DNA of 7,001 nt from Gammaproteobacteria bacterium. Its GTDB lineage: Bacteria; Pseudomonadota; Gammaproteobacteria; Xanthomonadales; Marinicellaceae. Each line of letters starts with the position of its first letter. The stretch's first letter is position 1. The notes under the pieces were generated by a model. The model worked only from the letters and a program-made list of their open reading frames with translations, had not been told where the DNA came from and ran no database searches. This document shows, piece after piece, positions 1 to 6,737 of the stretch. Position numbers and translations under genes: made by a program. The stretch lies in NCBI GenBank assembly GCA_030426065.1, contig JAUHZH010000114.1, positions 1 through 7,001 of the forward strand, written 5' to 3'.

Positions 1-130
1 AGGAAGTGGCCATTCCCTGCGGATGACGCCTTGTATAGGGCAGTTTCACAGTCCGCTGATAGCCCAGCCAAGTTCAGGACACTACACTGGCCTTGAGGTT
101 TTTTGTGATCGACACAGATGCAGTGAAGGC
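1..130. other. Unassigned left-edge region with open frames, possible gene end
   Basis: This stretch lies past the stop codon of the minus-strand peptidase gene and is cut by the window edge. On the plus strand, frame 1 is open from base 1 to a TGA at 94-96 (31 residues, beginning RKWPFPADDALYRAV). It could be the C-terminal tail of a convergent gene starting outside the window. The minus strand is also open to the edge in one frame, containing SADCETALYKASSAGNGHF. I do not recognise either sequence, and at most one is likely to be real. A T run (99-104) follows the plus-strand TGA, but I see no convincing hairpin before it. No clear terminator for the peptidase gene is visible either. Confidence 0.3.
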
Positions 131-2245
131 TTACTTCAAATGCGTCCACAAGTGAGTGAATGCCAATGCCAAACGTTCTGCCATTTGTTCATTGGTGCTC
201 GACCCACCATGACCGCCTTCGATGTTTTCATAATACCAAATGGGGTAGCCCATTGATTTCATTTTGGCTGCCATCTTACGCGCGTGGCCCGGGTGTACAC
301 GGTCATCACGTGTGGAGGTGTAGAAAAAGGTGGCGGGATATTTCGTGTCCTTTTTCAAATTTTGATATGGGCTGTAAGTTTTAAGGAAATCCCATTGCTC
401 AGGGATGTCCGGGTTGCCATATTCGCCCATCCAGGACGCACCTGCCAACAGCTTGTTGTACCGTTTCATGTCCAACAAAGGCACACCACAAATCACGGCC
501 CCGTAAAGGTCAGGTCGACGTGTCATGGTCGCACCCACCAACAACCCACCATTGGAACGACCCTCGATGCCCAAATGCGCAGGCGAAGTGATGTTGCGCT
601 TGATCAAATCTTCAGCCACAGCTTCAAAATCCTCGAAGGCTTTGTGGCGATTTTCGAGCAACGCCGCTTTGTGCCACTTGGGTCCGTAAGCACCACCGCC
701 ACGGATGTTGGCCGAAACATACACACCACCGCGGTCAAGCCACATTTTACCGTAAGCCCCTTCCAACGCTTCATACGATCCTGAATAGGACGGCGTCAAA
801 GAGTTGCGGAATCCACCGTATGAAAAAATGTGGGTCGGGTTTTTACCGTTATAAACCGTGTCTTTGTTCATGATGGCAAAGTATGGAACAAAGGTGCCGT
901 CTTTGGAACGGGCAAAGAACTGCTCAACCTTGTAGGGTGCCGCGTCAAAACTGGCGTTTTGTGACATCACTGACTCAGGCTGCATCGTTTTGCCATCGAC
1001 AAAATACAAAGTCGGTGGTGTCAAGAATGACTCGTATTGAGCAAAAAAACTGCCAGATTCATTGTCCACACTCATCAGGCCTATGGCGCCGTTGTCCGGG
1101 AATGGAACGGTTTTGCTGCGCCAAGTGCCGTCGTCATTTTGTTGGTACACTTTCACACGCCCCACCACATCTTCCAATAGGGTGACGATAACGGTGTCTT
1201 CAGTGGTGCTGATGGACTCCACATTTTGGTTGGCTTTGGGCTGTAAAAAGACTTCCCAATCACCGGCGTCAATCACTGACTTTTCACCCGTCAAAATCTC
1301 AGGCTTCATCAACAAGACATCGCCTTCAGAAAGGAATTGACCATCAAACTGCCAATCGGCCTTCAATGAAACAATCAAGCGTCCATCAAAATGACCATTG
1401 ACCACTGCAGTTTCAGGCAAGACCAGCTTCTTCGCCTCTCCATTAATCCATTGGTAATAAATCGATGTCCAAAAGCTGGGGCCTTCAATGATGAAATCCT
1501 TGGCATCATCTCCTTCACCTGAGCGGTAGGCAAAAATCGACACCATTTCTGGATCGGCGGCTTTCATCAATTGTGCTTGATTCAAGTCGTCACCGCGTTT
1601 CCACAATTTGATCATGCGAGGGTAACCCGATGTGGTCATCGAACCTTCGCCGAAATCGGTACCAACGAACAGGTGGTCTTTGTCACGCCAGGTGACACGC
1701 ATTTTGGCATTCGGGAGTGAGAACCCATCTTTGATGAATGCCATCTTTTTCATGTCAAATTCTTTCATGACCACCGAATCACCACCGCCTGGTGACAGAT
1801 AGGTCAAGCAATGGCGGTATTTAGGAGACAGGCATGACATGCCTTTGAACACCCATTTGCCATCGTTGTCCTTGTTGTATTGATCCATGTCCAATACGGT
1901 TTGCCATTCCGCTTTGCTTGCTTGAAAGTCTTTTAATTTGGCGCGTCTGTAAACACCCCTTGGGTTGTTCTCATCACGCCAATAGTTGTACACCCAATCA
2001 CCTCGTTGTGAAATGGAAGGGATGCGGCTTTTGCCATTCAGTGCAGTCAAAGCTTCATTGTACAATTCATTGTAAATGGGCTTGGCTTTGTATTGGTCTG
2101 CTGTGTCTTTGTTGGTCGACAAGACCCAATCCATGGCTTGTTCGCCATCCACTTCCTCAAGCCAAATAAAAGGGTCTTCTGATTCTTTGGCTTGTACTGA
2201 GCCAGCCAACAAACCGACAGCCAAAATGTGCCACATGGTTTTCAT
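131..2245 (-). CDS. Secreted prolyl oligopeptidase family serine peptidase (S9A)
   Basis: This is probably a periplasmic serine peptidase cleaving short peptides, often after proline. From the ATG at 2245 the protein has 704 residues, close to the usual S9A length. Residues 1-19 look like a Sec signal peptide (hydrophobic ILAVGLLAG, cleavage near SVQA/KE). A beta-propeller-type N-terminal domain fills roughly residues 60-430, and the alpha/beta-hydrolase domain follows. Family motifs are visible: YGGF (about 476), RGGGAYG (about 515), GRSNGG with the nucleophile Ser564, DDRVHPGH with Asp647, and GGHGG with His679, so the catalytic triad is complete. The frame stays open to an ATG at 2320, but that start abuts the upstream terminator and would bury the signal peptide. 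A GGGA 6 nt before 2245 favours 2245; ATG 2251 is a near alternative. The exact substrate preference cannot be read from sequence. The gene appears to be a single transcription unit. Confidence 0.93.
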   Translation of the reverse strand: MKTMWHILAVGLLAGSVQAKESEDPFIWLEEVDGEQAMDWVLSTNKDTADQYKAKPIYNELYNEALTALNGKSRIPSISQRGDWVYNYWRDENNPRGVYRRAKLKDFQASKAEWQTVLDMDQYNKDNDGKWVFKGMSCLSPKYRHCLTYLSPGGGDSVVMKEFDMKKMAFIKDGFSLPNAKMRVTWRDKDHLFVGTDFGEGSMTTSGYPRMIKLWKRGDDLNQAQLMKAADPEMVSIFAYRSGEGDDAKDFIIEGPSFWTSIYYQWINGEAKKLVLPETAVVNGHFDGRLIVSLKADWQFDGQFLSEGDVLLMKPEILTGEKSVIDAGDWEVFLQPKANQNVESISTTEDTVIVTLLEDVVGRVKVYQQNDDGTWRSKTVPFPDNGAIGLMSVDNESGSFFAQYESFLTPPTLYFVDGKTMQPESVMSQNASFDAAPYKVEQFFARSKDGTFVPYFAIMNKDTVYNGKNPTHIFSYGGFRNSLTPSYSGSYEALEGAYGKMWLDRGGVYVSANIRGGGAYGPKWHKAALLENRHKAFEDFEAVAEDLIKRNITSPAHLGIEGRSNGGLLVGATMTRRPDLYGAVICGVPLLDMKRYNKLLAGASWMGEYGNPDIPEQWDFLKTYSPYQNLKKDTKYPATFFYTSTRDDRVHPGHARKMAAKMKSMGYPIWYYENIEGGHGGSSTNEQMAERLALAFTHLWTHLK

Positions 2246-2251
2246 TTTCAT

Positions 2252-2255
2252 TCCC
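2252..2255 (-). promoter_or_regulatory. Weak ribosome binding site of the S9A peptidase gene
   Basis: On the minus strand GGGA is followed by ATGAAA and then the ATG at 2245, a 6-nt spacing. This supports the ATG at 2245 over the in-frame ATG at 2251, which directly abuts the GGGA and so has no usable Shine-Dalgarno. The match to the consensus is only partial. Confidence 0.4.
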
Positions 2256-2323
2256 AAATCTACAAAAACAAAAATCTTACCACACAAACACCACCCTGCA
2301 GCGCCCCTAATGTAATTCATGAC

Positions 2324-2347
2324 TTTTGGCCCCTTCGACGGCCAAAA
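2324..2347. repeat. Perfect 8-bp inverted repeat next to the terminator
   Basis: TTTTGGCC (2324-2331) and GGCCAAAA (2340-2347) form a perfect inverted repeat around an 8-nt loop. In minus-strand RNA this hairpin comes directly after the dolP terminator T run and before the peptidase gene. It could be a second, back-up 3' stem-loop, or part of the 5' region of the peptidase transcript. It shares only base 2347 with the terminator stem, so both could fold together. Confidence 0.55.
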
Positions 2348-2373
2348 AAAACCCGCCTTTGAAGCGGGTTTTT
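2344..2373 (-). terminator. Rho-independent terminator after dolP
   Basis: Arms AAAAACCCGC (2347-2356) and GCGGGTTTTT (2364-2373) pair perfectly over 10 bp with a 7-nt loop. On the minus strand the stem is followed by an uninterrupted run of eight T (2351 down to 2344). It lies 23 nt past the dolP stop, so it should end the lpoA-yraN-dolP transcript. The plus strand also has a T-rich tail (2369-2378), so it may work in both directions, although no plus-strand gene enters it from the left here. Confidence 0.92.
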
Positions 2374-2395
2374 ATTTTGATTGGACTTAATACCA

Positions 2396-2980
2396 TCAAT
2401 CCATGTATTCAAAAATCTTCACCACACGCTTGACGTGTTTGAGGTTGCGGATGCGTTCAACCACAGCATGGGCCTCTTCGCGAGTCACCAGGCCCATCAA
2501 AAACACTTCATGGTTGGCTGTGGTGACAGACACACGAGTGGCATCAAAACCCTCAATGTCTATGTTCAGCAGGCTTCCTTTGGCTTTGGTGCTGATGTAT
2601 TTGTCCTTGGTGCGCCGACCCAGCATGGACACTTCATCGACCAACTTCAATTCGTTGACAACTTTCATCACACCTTCTTTGATGGCGGCAGAATCCTCGG
2701 CGATGACACGGTCTTGTTGGTTGGTGACCTCTCCAGCCAGCAGCACCACACCGTTGTAGGATTTCACCTTGATTCGGCTGTCATCTGTCAGGCTTTTTCT
2801 CAGTTCATTTTTGACACTGACCGTGATGATTTTATCATCCATCACTTGACCAGATGAACGGCGATCATGTGCCACATTCACTGCTGTGACCAGGGCACCT
2901 CCAACCATCACAGGGACACAGGCTGGGGTCAATAATACCGCCAGCAGCAAAATGGCCAGTTGATTCGTTCTTTTCATCAT
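2396..2980 (-). CDS. dolP: Dual BON-domain outer-membrane lipoprotein, DolP (YraP) family
   Basis: The 194-residue protein matches E. coli DolP in length, layout and gene position. In E. coli DolP is an outer-membrane lipoprotein supporting envelope integrity. Residues 1-20 are a lipoprotein signal with the acylated Cys at 21 (LLTPAC). The preceding Thr and Pro make this a non-standard lipobox. Val follows the Cys, not Asp, which fits outer-membrane sorting. BON domain 1 spans about residues 48-112 (NGVVLLAGEV core) and BON domain 2 about 126-194 (EVFLMGLVTREEA core, nearly the same as in E. coli). The start at 2980 is chosen for the strong GAGGAAG just upstream; a second ATG follows immediately at 2977. 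The frame stays open upstream to 3058, but that would run through yraN. It is the last gene of the lpoA-yraN-dolP unit and is followed by a strong terminator. Confidence 0.93.
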   Translation of the reverse strand: MMKRTNQLAILLLAVLLTPACVPVMVGGALVTAVNVAHDRRSSGQVMDDKIITVSVKNELRKSLTDDSRIKVKSYNGVVLLAGEVTNQQDRVIAEDSAAIKEGVMKVVNELKLVDEVSMLGRRTKDKYISTKAKGSLLNIDIEGFDATRVSVTTANHEVFLMGLVTREEAHAVVERIRNLKHVKRVVKIFEYMD

Positions 2981-2982
2981 GT

Positions 2983-2989
2983 CTTCCTC
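2983..2989 (-). promoter_or_regulatory. Ribosome binding site of dolP, overlapping the yraN stop
   Basis: On the minus strand GAGGAAG lies 2 nt before the ATG at 2980. The core AGGA is at a normal distance from the tandem ATG codons. Its first two bases are also the last two bases of the yraN TGA stop, so ribosomes ending yraN sit on the dolP start signal. This suggests translational coupling and fixes the dolP start. Confidence 0.75.
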
Positions 2990-3380
2990 AATAAAATGCG
3001 TGTTCAATCCACTCAATCGTGGGCTCTTTTGGGTCGCCTTGGATCGCAACCACATCAAATCTGGCGTGGTATCGGTTGTGCCATTGCTTCTTGCTCATCA
3101 ATTGGCTGGCTGCCTTGATGATTTTCTTTTGCTTTTGTGGGGTCACTGATTCCAGCGCATTGGCCCACGCTTGATGAAAGCGATACCTCACTTCAACAAA
3201 CACCACCGTGTCTTCACCTACCATCATCACCAAATCCACTTCGCCAGCACTTGTTTGGTAATTTTTATGCAGCGTCTTCATCCCTTGGGACTGGAGGTAC
3301 AATTCAGCTTGTCGTTCCCAATACGCGCCGGAGTTCAGTCTTCTTGTGCGAAAATTTCGCCACCAGTGTAGTGGGCCCAT
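2988..3380 (-). CDS. yraN: YraN family (UPF0102) nuclease-fold protein
   Basis: The 130-residue protein belongs to the UPF0102/YraN family, whose E. coli member is about the same length. The family has a restriction-endonuclease-like fold but no settled cellular role. Visible family features are WERQAELYL (residues 21-29), GEVDLV (46-51) and FVEVR (61-65). Glu22, Glu47, Asp49, Glu63 and the following basic residue are placed as in the putative E-x(n)-D-x(n)-E-x-K/R active site. The C-terminal RFDVVA and IEWIEHAF also match E. coli YraN. The ATG at 3380 has AGAAGG (3389-3394) 8 nt upstream. The gene therefore begins inside the end of lpoA, overlapping it by 46 nt in another frame, and ends 7 nt before dolP. 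The order lpoA-yraN is conserved in gammaproteobacteria. Confidence 0.93.
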   Translation of the reverse strand: MGPLHWWRNFRTRRLNSGAYWERQAELYLQSQGMKTLHKNYQTSAGEVDLVMMVGEDTVVFVEVRYRFHQAWANALESVTPQKQKKIIKAASQLMSKKQWHNRYHARFDVVAIQGDPKEPTIEWIEHAFY

Positions 3381-5071
3381 GCCAAATGCCTTCTGACTAT
3401 TCCATTGTTATCCATGGACAACTGTCCTGATAATCCGTTCAACCTGCCACTGGAAAATCGTTGCATCCATTCCAAGCGATTGGCCAAGAACAAGGCATCG
3501 TAACCCAAAGCAAACAACTTCAAATCCACACCTTTCAAACCCTTGATATCAAAAGGCAGGGCTTCCAATAAATCACCGGTTTGCAGTTGCAATGGTGCCA
3601 ATGGAAACTGAACGCCTTCCAAATCTTTGTTGTGCTGTTTTTGATCAAAACCAACAAAAACATGAGAACTGCTGTAAACAGGTACCCTCTGGGCGTGATG
3701 AAACTTCAACTGAGGCACCATCAAACGAGCAAACTCTGGCTGTGCTGCCAAGAAAATGGCATCCACATCAGATCGCACAACTTCTTGAGCACCCACTGAT
3801 AATTTCAAATAACTTTGTAATTTTTTGGTCCGCAAACGGCTTTCAACCAATCCCAACATTTGCTGCAACTGCGCTGAATAGTCATGCTGGGTGGCATCAA
3901 AATACTGGTTTTTGATCACCCCTCCACCCAAATCAGCAAACCGTTGGGCAAATGCAAGGGTCATTCGCTCGCCCCAACTGTCATTGGCCGCCATGATCAG
4001 AACTTGTCGATGACCATCGGCAAACATTTTTTCCGCCACATCAGCTGCTTCAGCTTCAGGAGACAAGGTGAACTGAGGTACCTGCATCTCGGCTTGATTC
4101 AGCAGCAACATCGGCACGTGCGATTCTGGCATCGTTGCCAACTGACTGATCGATGCTTTGTCCAAAGGACCTATGATGAAATCAACAGCTTGATCTTGGG
4201 CGTTGTACCAGGCTTCCATAACGGCTTCACCGTCACTGCCCGTATCAAAAAACAACAATTCTGTGGAGCGGTTCATGCTCAATGATGCCGCCAACAGCCC
4301 TTTTTGGACCGACTTGGCCACGGCTTCAAACCGACCACTGAAAGGCAATAACACCGCCACCTTTTGACGAGACAACACTTCAGACTGATCAAGGAAATAT
4401 GCAGCGGCTGGATGACCAGACCATTGCAACAACCACTGCTCACCTGACTCACCATCGGCGCCAAATTGAATGAATGCAGCTTCTAACCAACCTCGCCATT
4501 CGGGTTCATGAACCTCGCCCAAGGCCTGCAACAGGGTGGTGTCGTCAACCGCCAACAAGGCACGAACCAAGTCATCGCTGTTTTGCTGTTGACCCTGCCC
4601 CATTCGCCACAAAGCTTCAGCAGCAGCCAACCCGGAAGCCGATCCAGAGCCACATGCCGCCATGACCTGCCAGTGTGCTTGCTGCCAAACATAAGACACT
4701 TCATGGAGATCCACCGATTGGGTCCATTGCAAGGCCTCTGAACAAGAGCCTTCATCCAAAGCCAACTGTGCCCTTAAGATTTGAGTTTCAGGCAAGCCCC
4801 TCAATTCAGTTCGATTCAACAAGGGGTAAATCCTTATCGACTCCCCTATTTGCCGATAAGACACCGCCAAGGCCAAGATTTCAGCAGCATCTGCACCTGC
4901 TGTTAAACGTCGTTCAAGATGAGGGATGGCATCAAAATAACGGCCTTGTTGGTACAGGGACATGCCCATGTCTCTGGGCTGACTGTCACGCACAGGTGCA
5001 CTGCCACAAGCAGCCAGCAGCAACACCAAAATAATGGGTAAAAAGCCTTTGGGGTTGAAGATGTTTTTCAT
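3335..5071 (-). CDS. lpoA: LpoA, outer-membrane lipoprotein activator of penicillin-binding protein
   Basis: LpoA is anchored in the outer membrane and reaches through the periplasm to stimulate the peptidoglycan synthase PBP1A. The 578-residue protein is somewhat shorter than the E. coli one (678). It starts with a lipoprotein signal ending in LLLAAC (Cys22), a textbook lipobox. Residues about 30-230 are helical and TPR-like (SLYQQGRYFDAIPHLERRL and similar). From about 236 a periplasmic-binding-protein-like domain begins (KVAVLLPFSGRF, then FIIGPLDKASISQL, MLLLNQ). It ends in GYDALFLANRLEWM and GLSGQLSMDNNGIVRR, matching the E. coli C-terminus. The start at 5071 is set by the signal peptide; the frame stays open to 5332, but inside rsmI. 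No Shine-Dalgarno precedes the ATG. The gene diverges from rsmI, as in E. coli and Pseudomonas, and heads the yraN-dolP unit. Confidence 0.93.
   Translation of the reverse strand: MKNIFNPKGFLPIILVLLLAACGSAPVRDSQPRDMGMSLYQQGRYFDAIPHLERRLTAGADAAEILALAVSYRQIGESIRIYPLLNRTELRGLPETQILRAQLALDEGSCSEALQWTQSVDLHEVSYVWQQAHWQVMAACGSGSASGLAAAEALWRMGQGQQQNSDDLVRALLAVDDTTLLQALGEVHEPEWRGWLEAAFIQFGADGESGEQWLLQWSGHPAAAYFLDQSEVLSRQKVAVLLPFSGRFEAVAKSVQKGLLAASLSMNRSTELLFFDTGSDGEAVMEAWYNAQDQAVDFIIGPLDKASISQLATMPESHVPMLLLNQAEMQVPQFTLSPEAEAADVAEKMFADGHRQVLIMAANDSWGERMTLAFAQRFADLGGGVIKNQYFDATQHDYSAQLQQMLGLVESRLRTKKLQSYLKLSVGAQEVVRSDVDAIFLAAQPEFARLMVPQLKFHHAQRVPVYSSSHVFVGFDQKQHNKDLEGVQFPLAPLQLQTGDLLEALPFDIKGLKGVDLKLFALGYDALFLANRLEWMQRFSSGRLNGLSGQLSMDNNGIVRRHLAWAHYTGGEIFAQED
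3389..3394 (-). promoter_or_regulatory. Ribosome binding site of yraN inside lpoA
   Basis: AGAAGG on the minus strand lies 8 nt before the ATG at 3380 and falls within the lpoA coding sequence. It supports the ATG at 3380 and hence the 46-nt overlap with lpoA. No other ATG precedes the conserved WERQAELYL segment in this frame. Confidence 0.6.
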
Positions 5072-5141
5072 GTTTGAAATTGTAACCCGAATAGACACAA
5101 CGAAATAAAGTAAAATATTCAATTTTCTCAAGACTTCACCA
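5072..5141. promoter_or_regulatory. Divergent lpoA/rsmI promoter region
   Basis: This 70-bp AT-rich spacer separates the start codons of two divergent genes and must hold both promoters unless they lie inside the genes. For rsmI, TAAAAT (5111-5116) is a plausible -10 hexamer 25 nt before the ATG, but I see no good -35 at the right distance. For lpoA, TACAAT on the minus strand (5084-5079) is a good -10 match but ends only 7 nt before the ATG at 5071. Neither gene has a recognisable Shine-Dalgarno. No clear operator palindrome was seen. Confidence 0.45.
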
Positions 5142-5996
5142 ATGGGGACATCAGACTCAGGGATTTTATACATCGTTGCCACACCCATCGGCCATTTGGA
5201 CGACATCAGCTTTCGAGCCATAGAGACCTTGAAGTCTTGTGATTGGATCGCATGCGAAGACACCAGGCACAGCGCCAAATTGTGCCGACACCATGGCATT
5301 GAGACACCATTGAAGGCATACCACCAGCACAATGAGCAACAAGCCAGTGATCATTTACTGAATCAGTTGCGTCTGGGCAAAAACGTGGCATTGGTGTCGG
5401 ATGCAGGCACCCCATTGATCAGCGACCCCGGCTATGTGATGGTAGAAAAAGCCCACCAAGCAGGAATCACCGTTTCTCCCATACCTGGCCCTTCAGCCAT
5501 CATTGCCTTACTCAGTGTGGCGGGAATAGACACCCACAACTTCCAGTTTCTCGGATTCCTGCCAAGCAAAGCGATCCAACGCCTCAAGGTCATGAGTCAA
5601 TTTTTGCCTTCCCCTCAAACTACGGTCATTTATGAATCCTCTCACCGGATCATGGCCTGTTTAAATGACCTGTCTGACTTGCTGGGAGGTGACCACACCC
5701 TTGCCATCGGCAGGGAAATGACCAAAACGTTTGAGACCATTTATCATGACACCACATCTGGCATCATCGACCGGTTAAAAACCAACGAAGTGGAACAAAA
5801 AGGTGAGTTTGTCATCGCCATTGCACCTCAGGTACAACAACAGTCTGTCGCATTGGATGAGAAAGCCCAGGAATTGGCCCAATTGCTGCAACCGTTGATG
5901 CCACCCAAGCAGGCTGCCAAAGTGGTGGCGACGCACCACAACTGCGACAAAAAGGCCGTTTATCAATTCATCTCAAAATTGACAAAAAACGAATGA
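5142..5996 (+). CDS. rsmI: 16S rRNA (cytidine1402-2'-O)-methyltransferase RsmI
   Basis: RsmI uses S-adenosylmethionine to methylate the 2'-OH of C1402 in 16S rRNA, near the ribosomal P site. The 284-residue length is normal. Family motifs run in order: LYIVATPIGHLDDI (residues 9-22), CEDTRH (38-43), LVSDAGTPLISDPGY (84-98), PIPGPSA (113-119), FLGFLP, YESSHR, REMTKTFET, and a C-terminal helical part with KKAVYQF. In most relatives the first motif reads PIGNL; here residue 18 is His. The ATG at 5142 is preferred because the conserved core begins eight residues later and an in-frame stop lies at 5106-5108. No strong Shine-Dalgarno is visible. The gene diverges from lpoA and its last 29 bp overlap the end of the opposing glycosyltransferase gene. 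Confidence 0.95.
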   Translation: MGTSDSGILYIVATPIGHLDDISFRAIETLKSCDWIACEDTRHSAKLCRHHGIETPLKAYHQHNEQQASDHLLNQLRLGKNVALVSDAGTPLISDPGYVMVEKAHQAGITVSPIPGPSAIIALLSVAGIDTHNFQFLGFLPSKAIQRLKVMSQFLPSPQTTVIYESSHRIMACLNDLSDLLGGDHTLAIGREMTKTFETIYHDTTSGIIDRLKTNEVEQKGEFVIAIAPQVQQQSVALDEKAQELAQLLQPLMPPKQAAKVVATHHNCDKKAVYQFISKLTKNE

Positions 5997-6735
5997 TGGC
6001 GACTTCCCATCTTGGGCGGTGACGTTCAAAAAAGCGCAACAAGCCTTGTTTTTTCCAAATCGCCACTTGTTTTGTGTCCGTACTTGAGTGGCCTTTGATG
6101 TGTTTGACTTGGATGTCATTGGCACAAGCCAGTCGATGACCCGCTTGAACCAAACGGGCAAAGAGGTCCAAATCTTCGAAATGGAGCGGGTATTCAGGAT
6201 CAAAACCACCTACAGACTCAAAAACCTGTCTCTTGATGGCATAACAGGCTCCATTGACGGCTTCTGGCATGCTGGGTGGTTTGCTTAAATTGATGCCTCT
6301 GATGCCCAACCGTTCCAATCCTGACATGGTGACCAGAACACGCCACAAAGTGGGCAGCCTGCGCCAAGTCCCTCGTTGCAATGAACCATCCAGGTTGACG
6401 ACACAACACCCCATCAGGGCGGCTTTGGATTGCAACAGACGATCTGCCATCTCTTGCAATACATCAACCGGCAACAAACAATCAGGGTTGACAAAAAACA
6501 ACACATCAGCTGTTCCATGTGCAGCCCCTTGGTTACACGCAGTGGCGAAACCTTTGTTTTTGCTGTTTTGAATCAGGTGATGTACTTGTTTTTCTGCTTT
6601 TTTTTGAGAACCATCTTCAGATGCGTTGTCGACCAATGTGACTTTGATGTTGGGATGACCTTGCCATGGTGCCAACAGCGCCGGCAAGCATTCTCCTGCA
6701 TTGTAATTGACCACCACCACATCAACTGACGCCAT
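5968..6735 (-). CDS. Family 2 glycosyltransferase (GT-A fold), rhamnosyltransferase-like
   Basis: A 255-residue inverting glycosyltransferase that probably transfers a sugar from a nucleotide donor onto a surface polysaccharide or glycolipid. GT2 hallmarks, numbered from the ATG at 6735: VVVVNYN (6-12), VDNASEDGS (35-43), NKGFATACNQG (60-70), FVNPDC (82-86, with Asp85 in the DXD-like metal site), NGACYAIKR (160-168), GGFDPEYPLHFEDLDL (175-190; the Glu-Asp pair is the likely catalytic region). The architecture resembles the WcaA/rhamnosyltransferase group; donor and acceptor cannot be told. I see no membrane helix. An in-frame GTG at 6741 would overlap the previous stop by 4 nt (GTGA); the ATG leaves a 2-nt gap. 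AAGG (6746-6749) lies 4 nt before the GTG and 10 nt before the ATG, so the choice is open. It is probably co-transcribed with the partial gene upstream. Confidence 0.9.
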   Translation of the reverse strand: MASVDVVVVNYNAGECLPALLAPWQGHPNIKVTLVDNASEDGSQKKAEKQVHHLIQNSKNKGFATACNQGAAHGTADVLFFVNPDCLLPVDVLQEMADRLLQSKAALMGCCVVNLDGSLQRGTWRRLPTLWRVLVTMSGLERLGIRGINLSKPPSMPEAVNGACYAIKRQVFESVGGFDPEYPLHFEDLDLFARLVQAGHRLACANDIQVKHIKGHSSTDTKQVAIWKKQGLLRFFERHRPRWEVAIIRFLSILR

Positions 6736-6737
6736 GC

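Noticed and set aside
284..784. A 166-residue plus-strand open frame opposite the peptidase gene
   Set aside because: It covers the region encoding the peptidase catalytic domain, including the conserved Ser motif, and shows no family features of its own.
2271..2300. A sigma-70 promoter for the peptidase gene using TAAGAT (2279-2274, minus strand)
   Set aside because: The -10 is acceptable but no fitting -35 lies 16-18 nt upstream, so I did not annotate it.
2246..2320. N-terminal extension of the peptidase to the ATG at 2320
   Set aside because: It would begin about 25 nt from the terminator T run, leaving no room for a promoter, and would place about 25 residues before a good signal peptide.
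2381..2857. A 158-residue plus-strand open frame opposite dolP
   Set aside because: It lies wholly antisense to the well-supported dolP gene, has His-rich composition typical of an antisense shadow, no ribosome binding site, and no recognisable motif.
5072..5332. Extension of lpoA to an ATG at 5332
   Set aside because: It would run antisense through the conserved N-terminus of rsmI and place the lipoprotein signal deep inside the protein.
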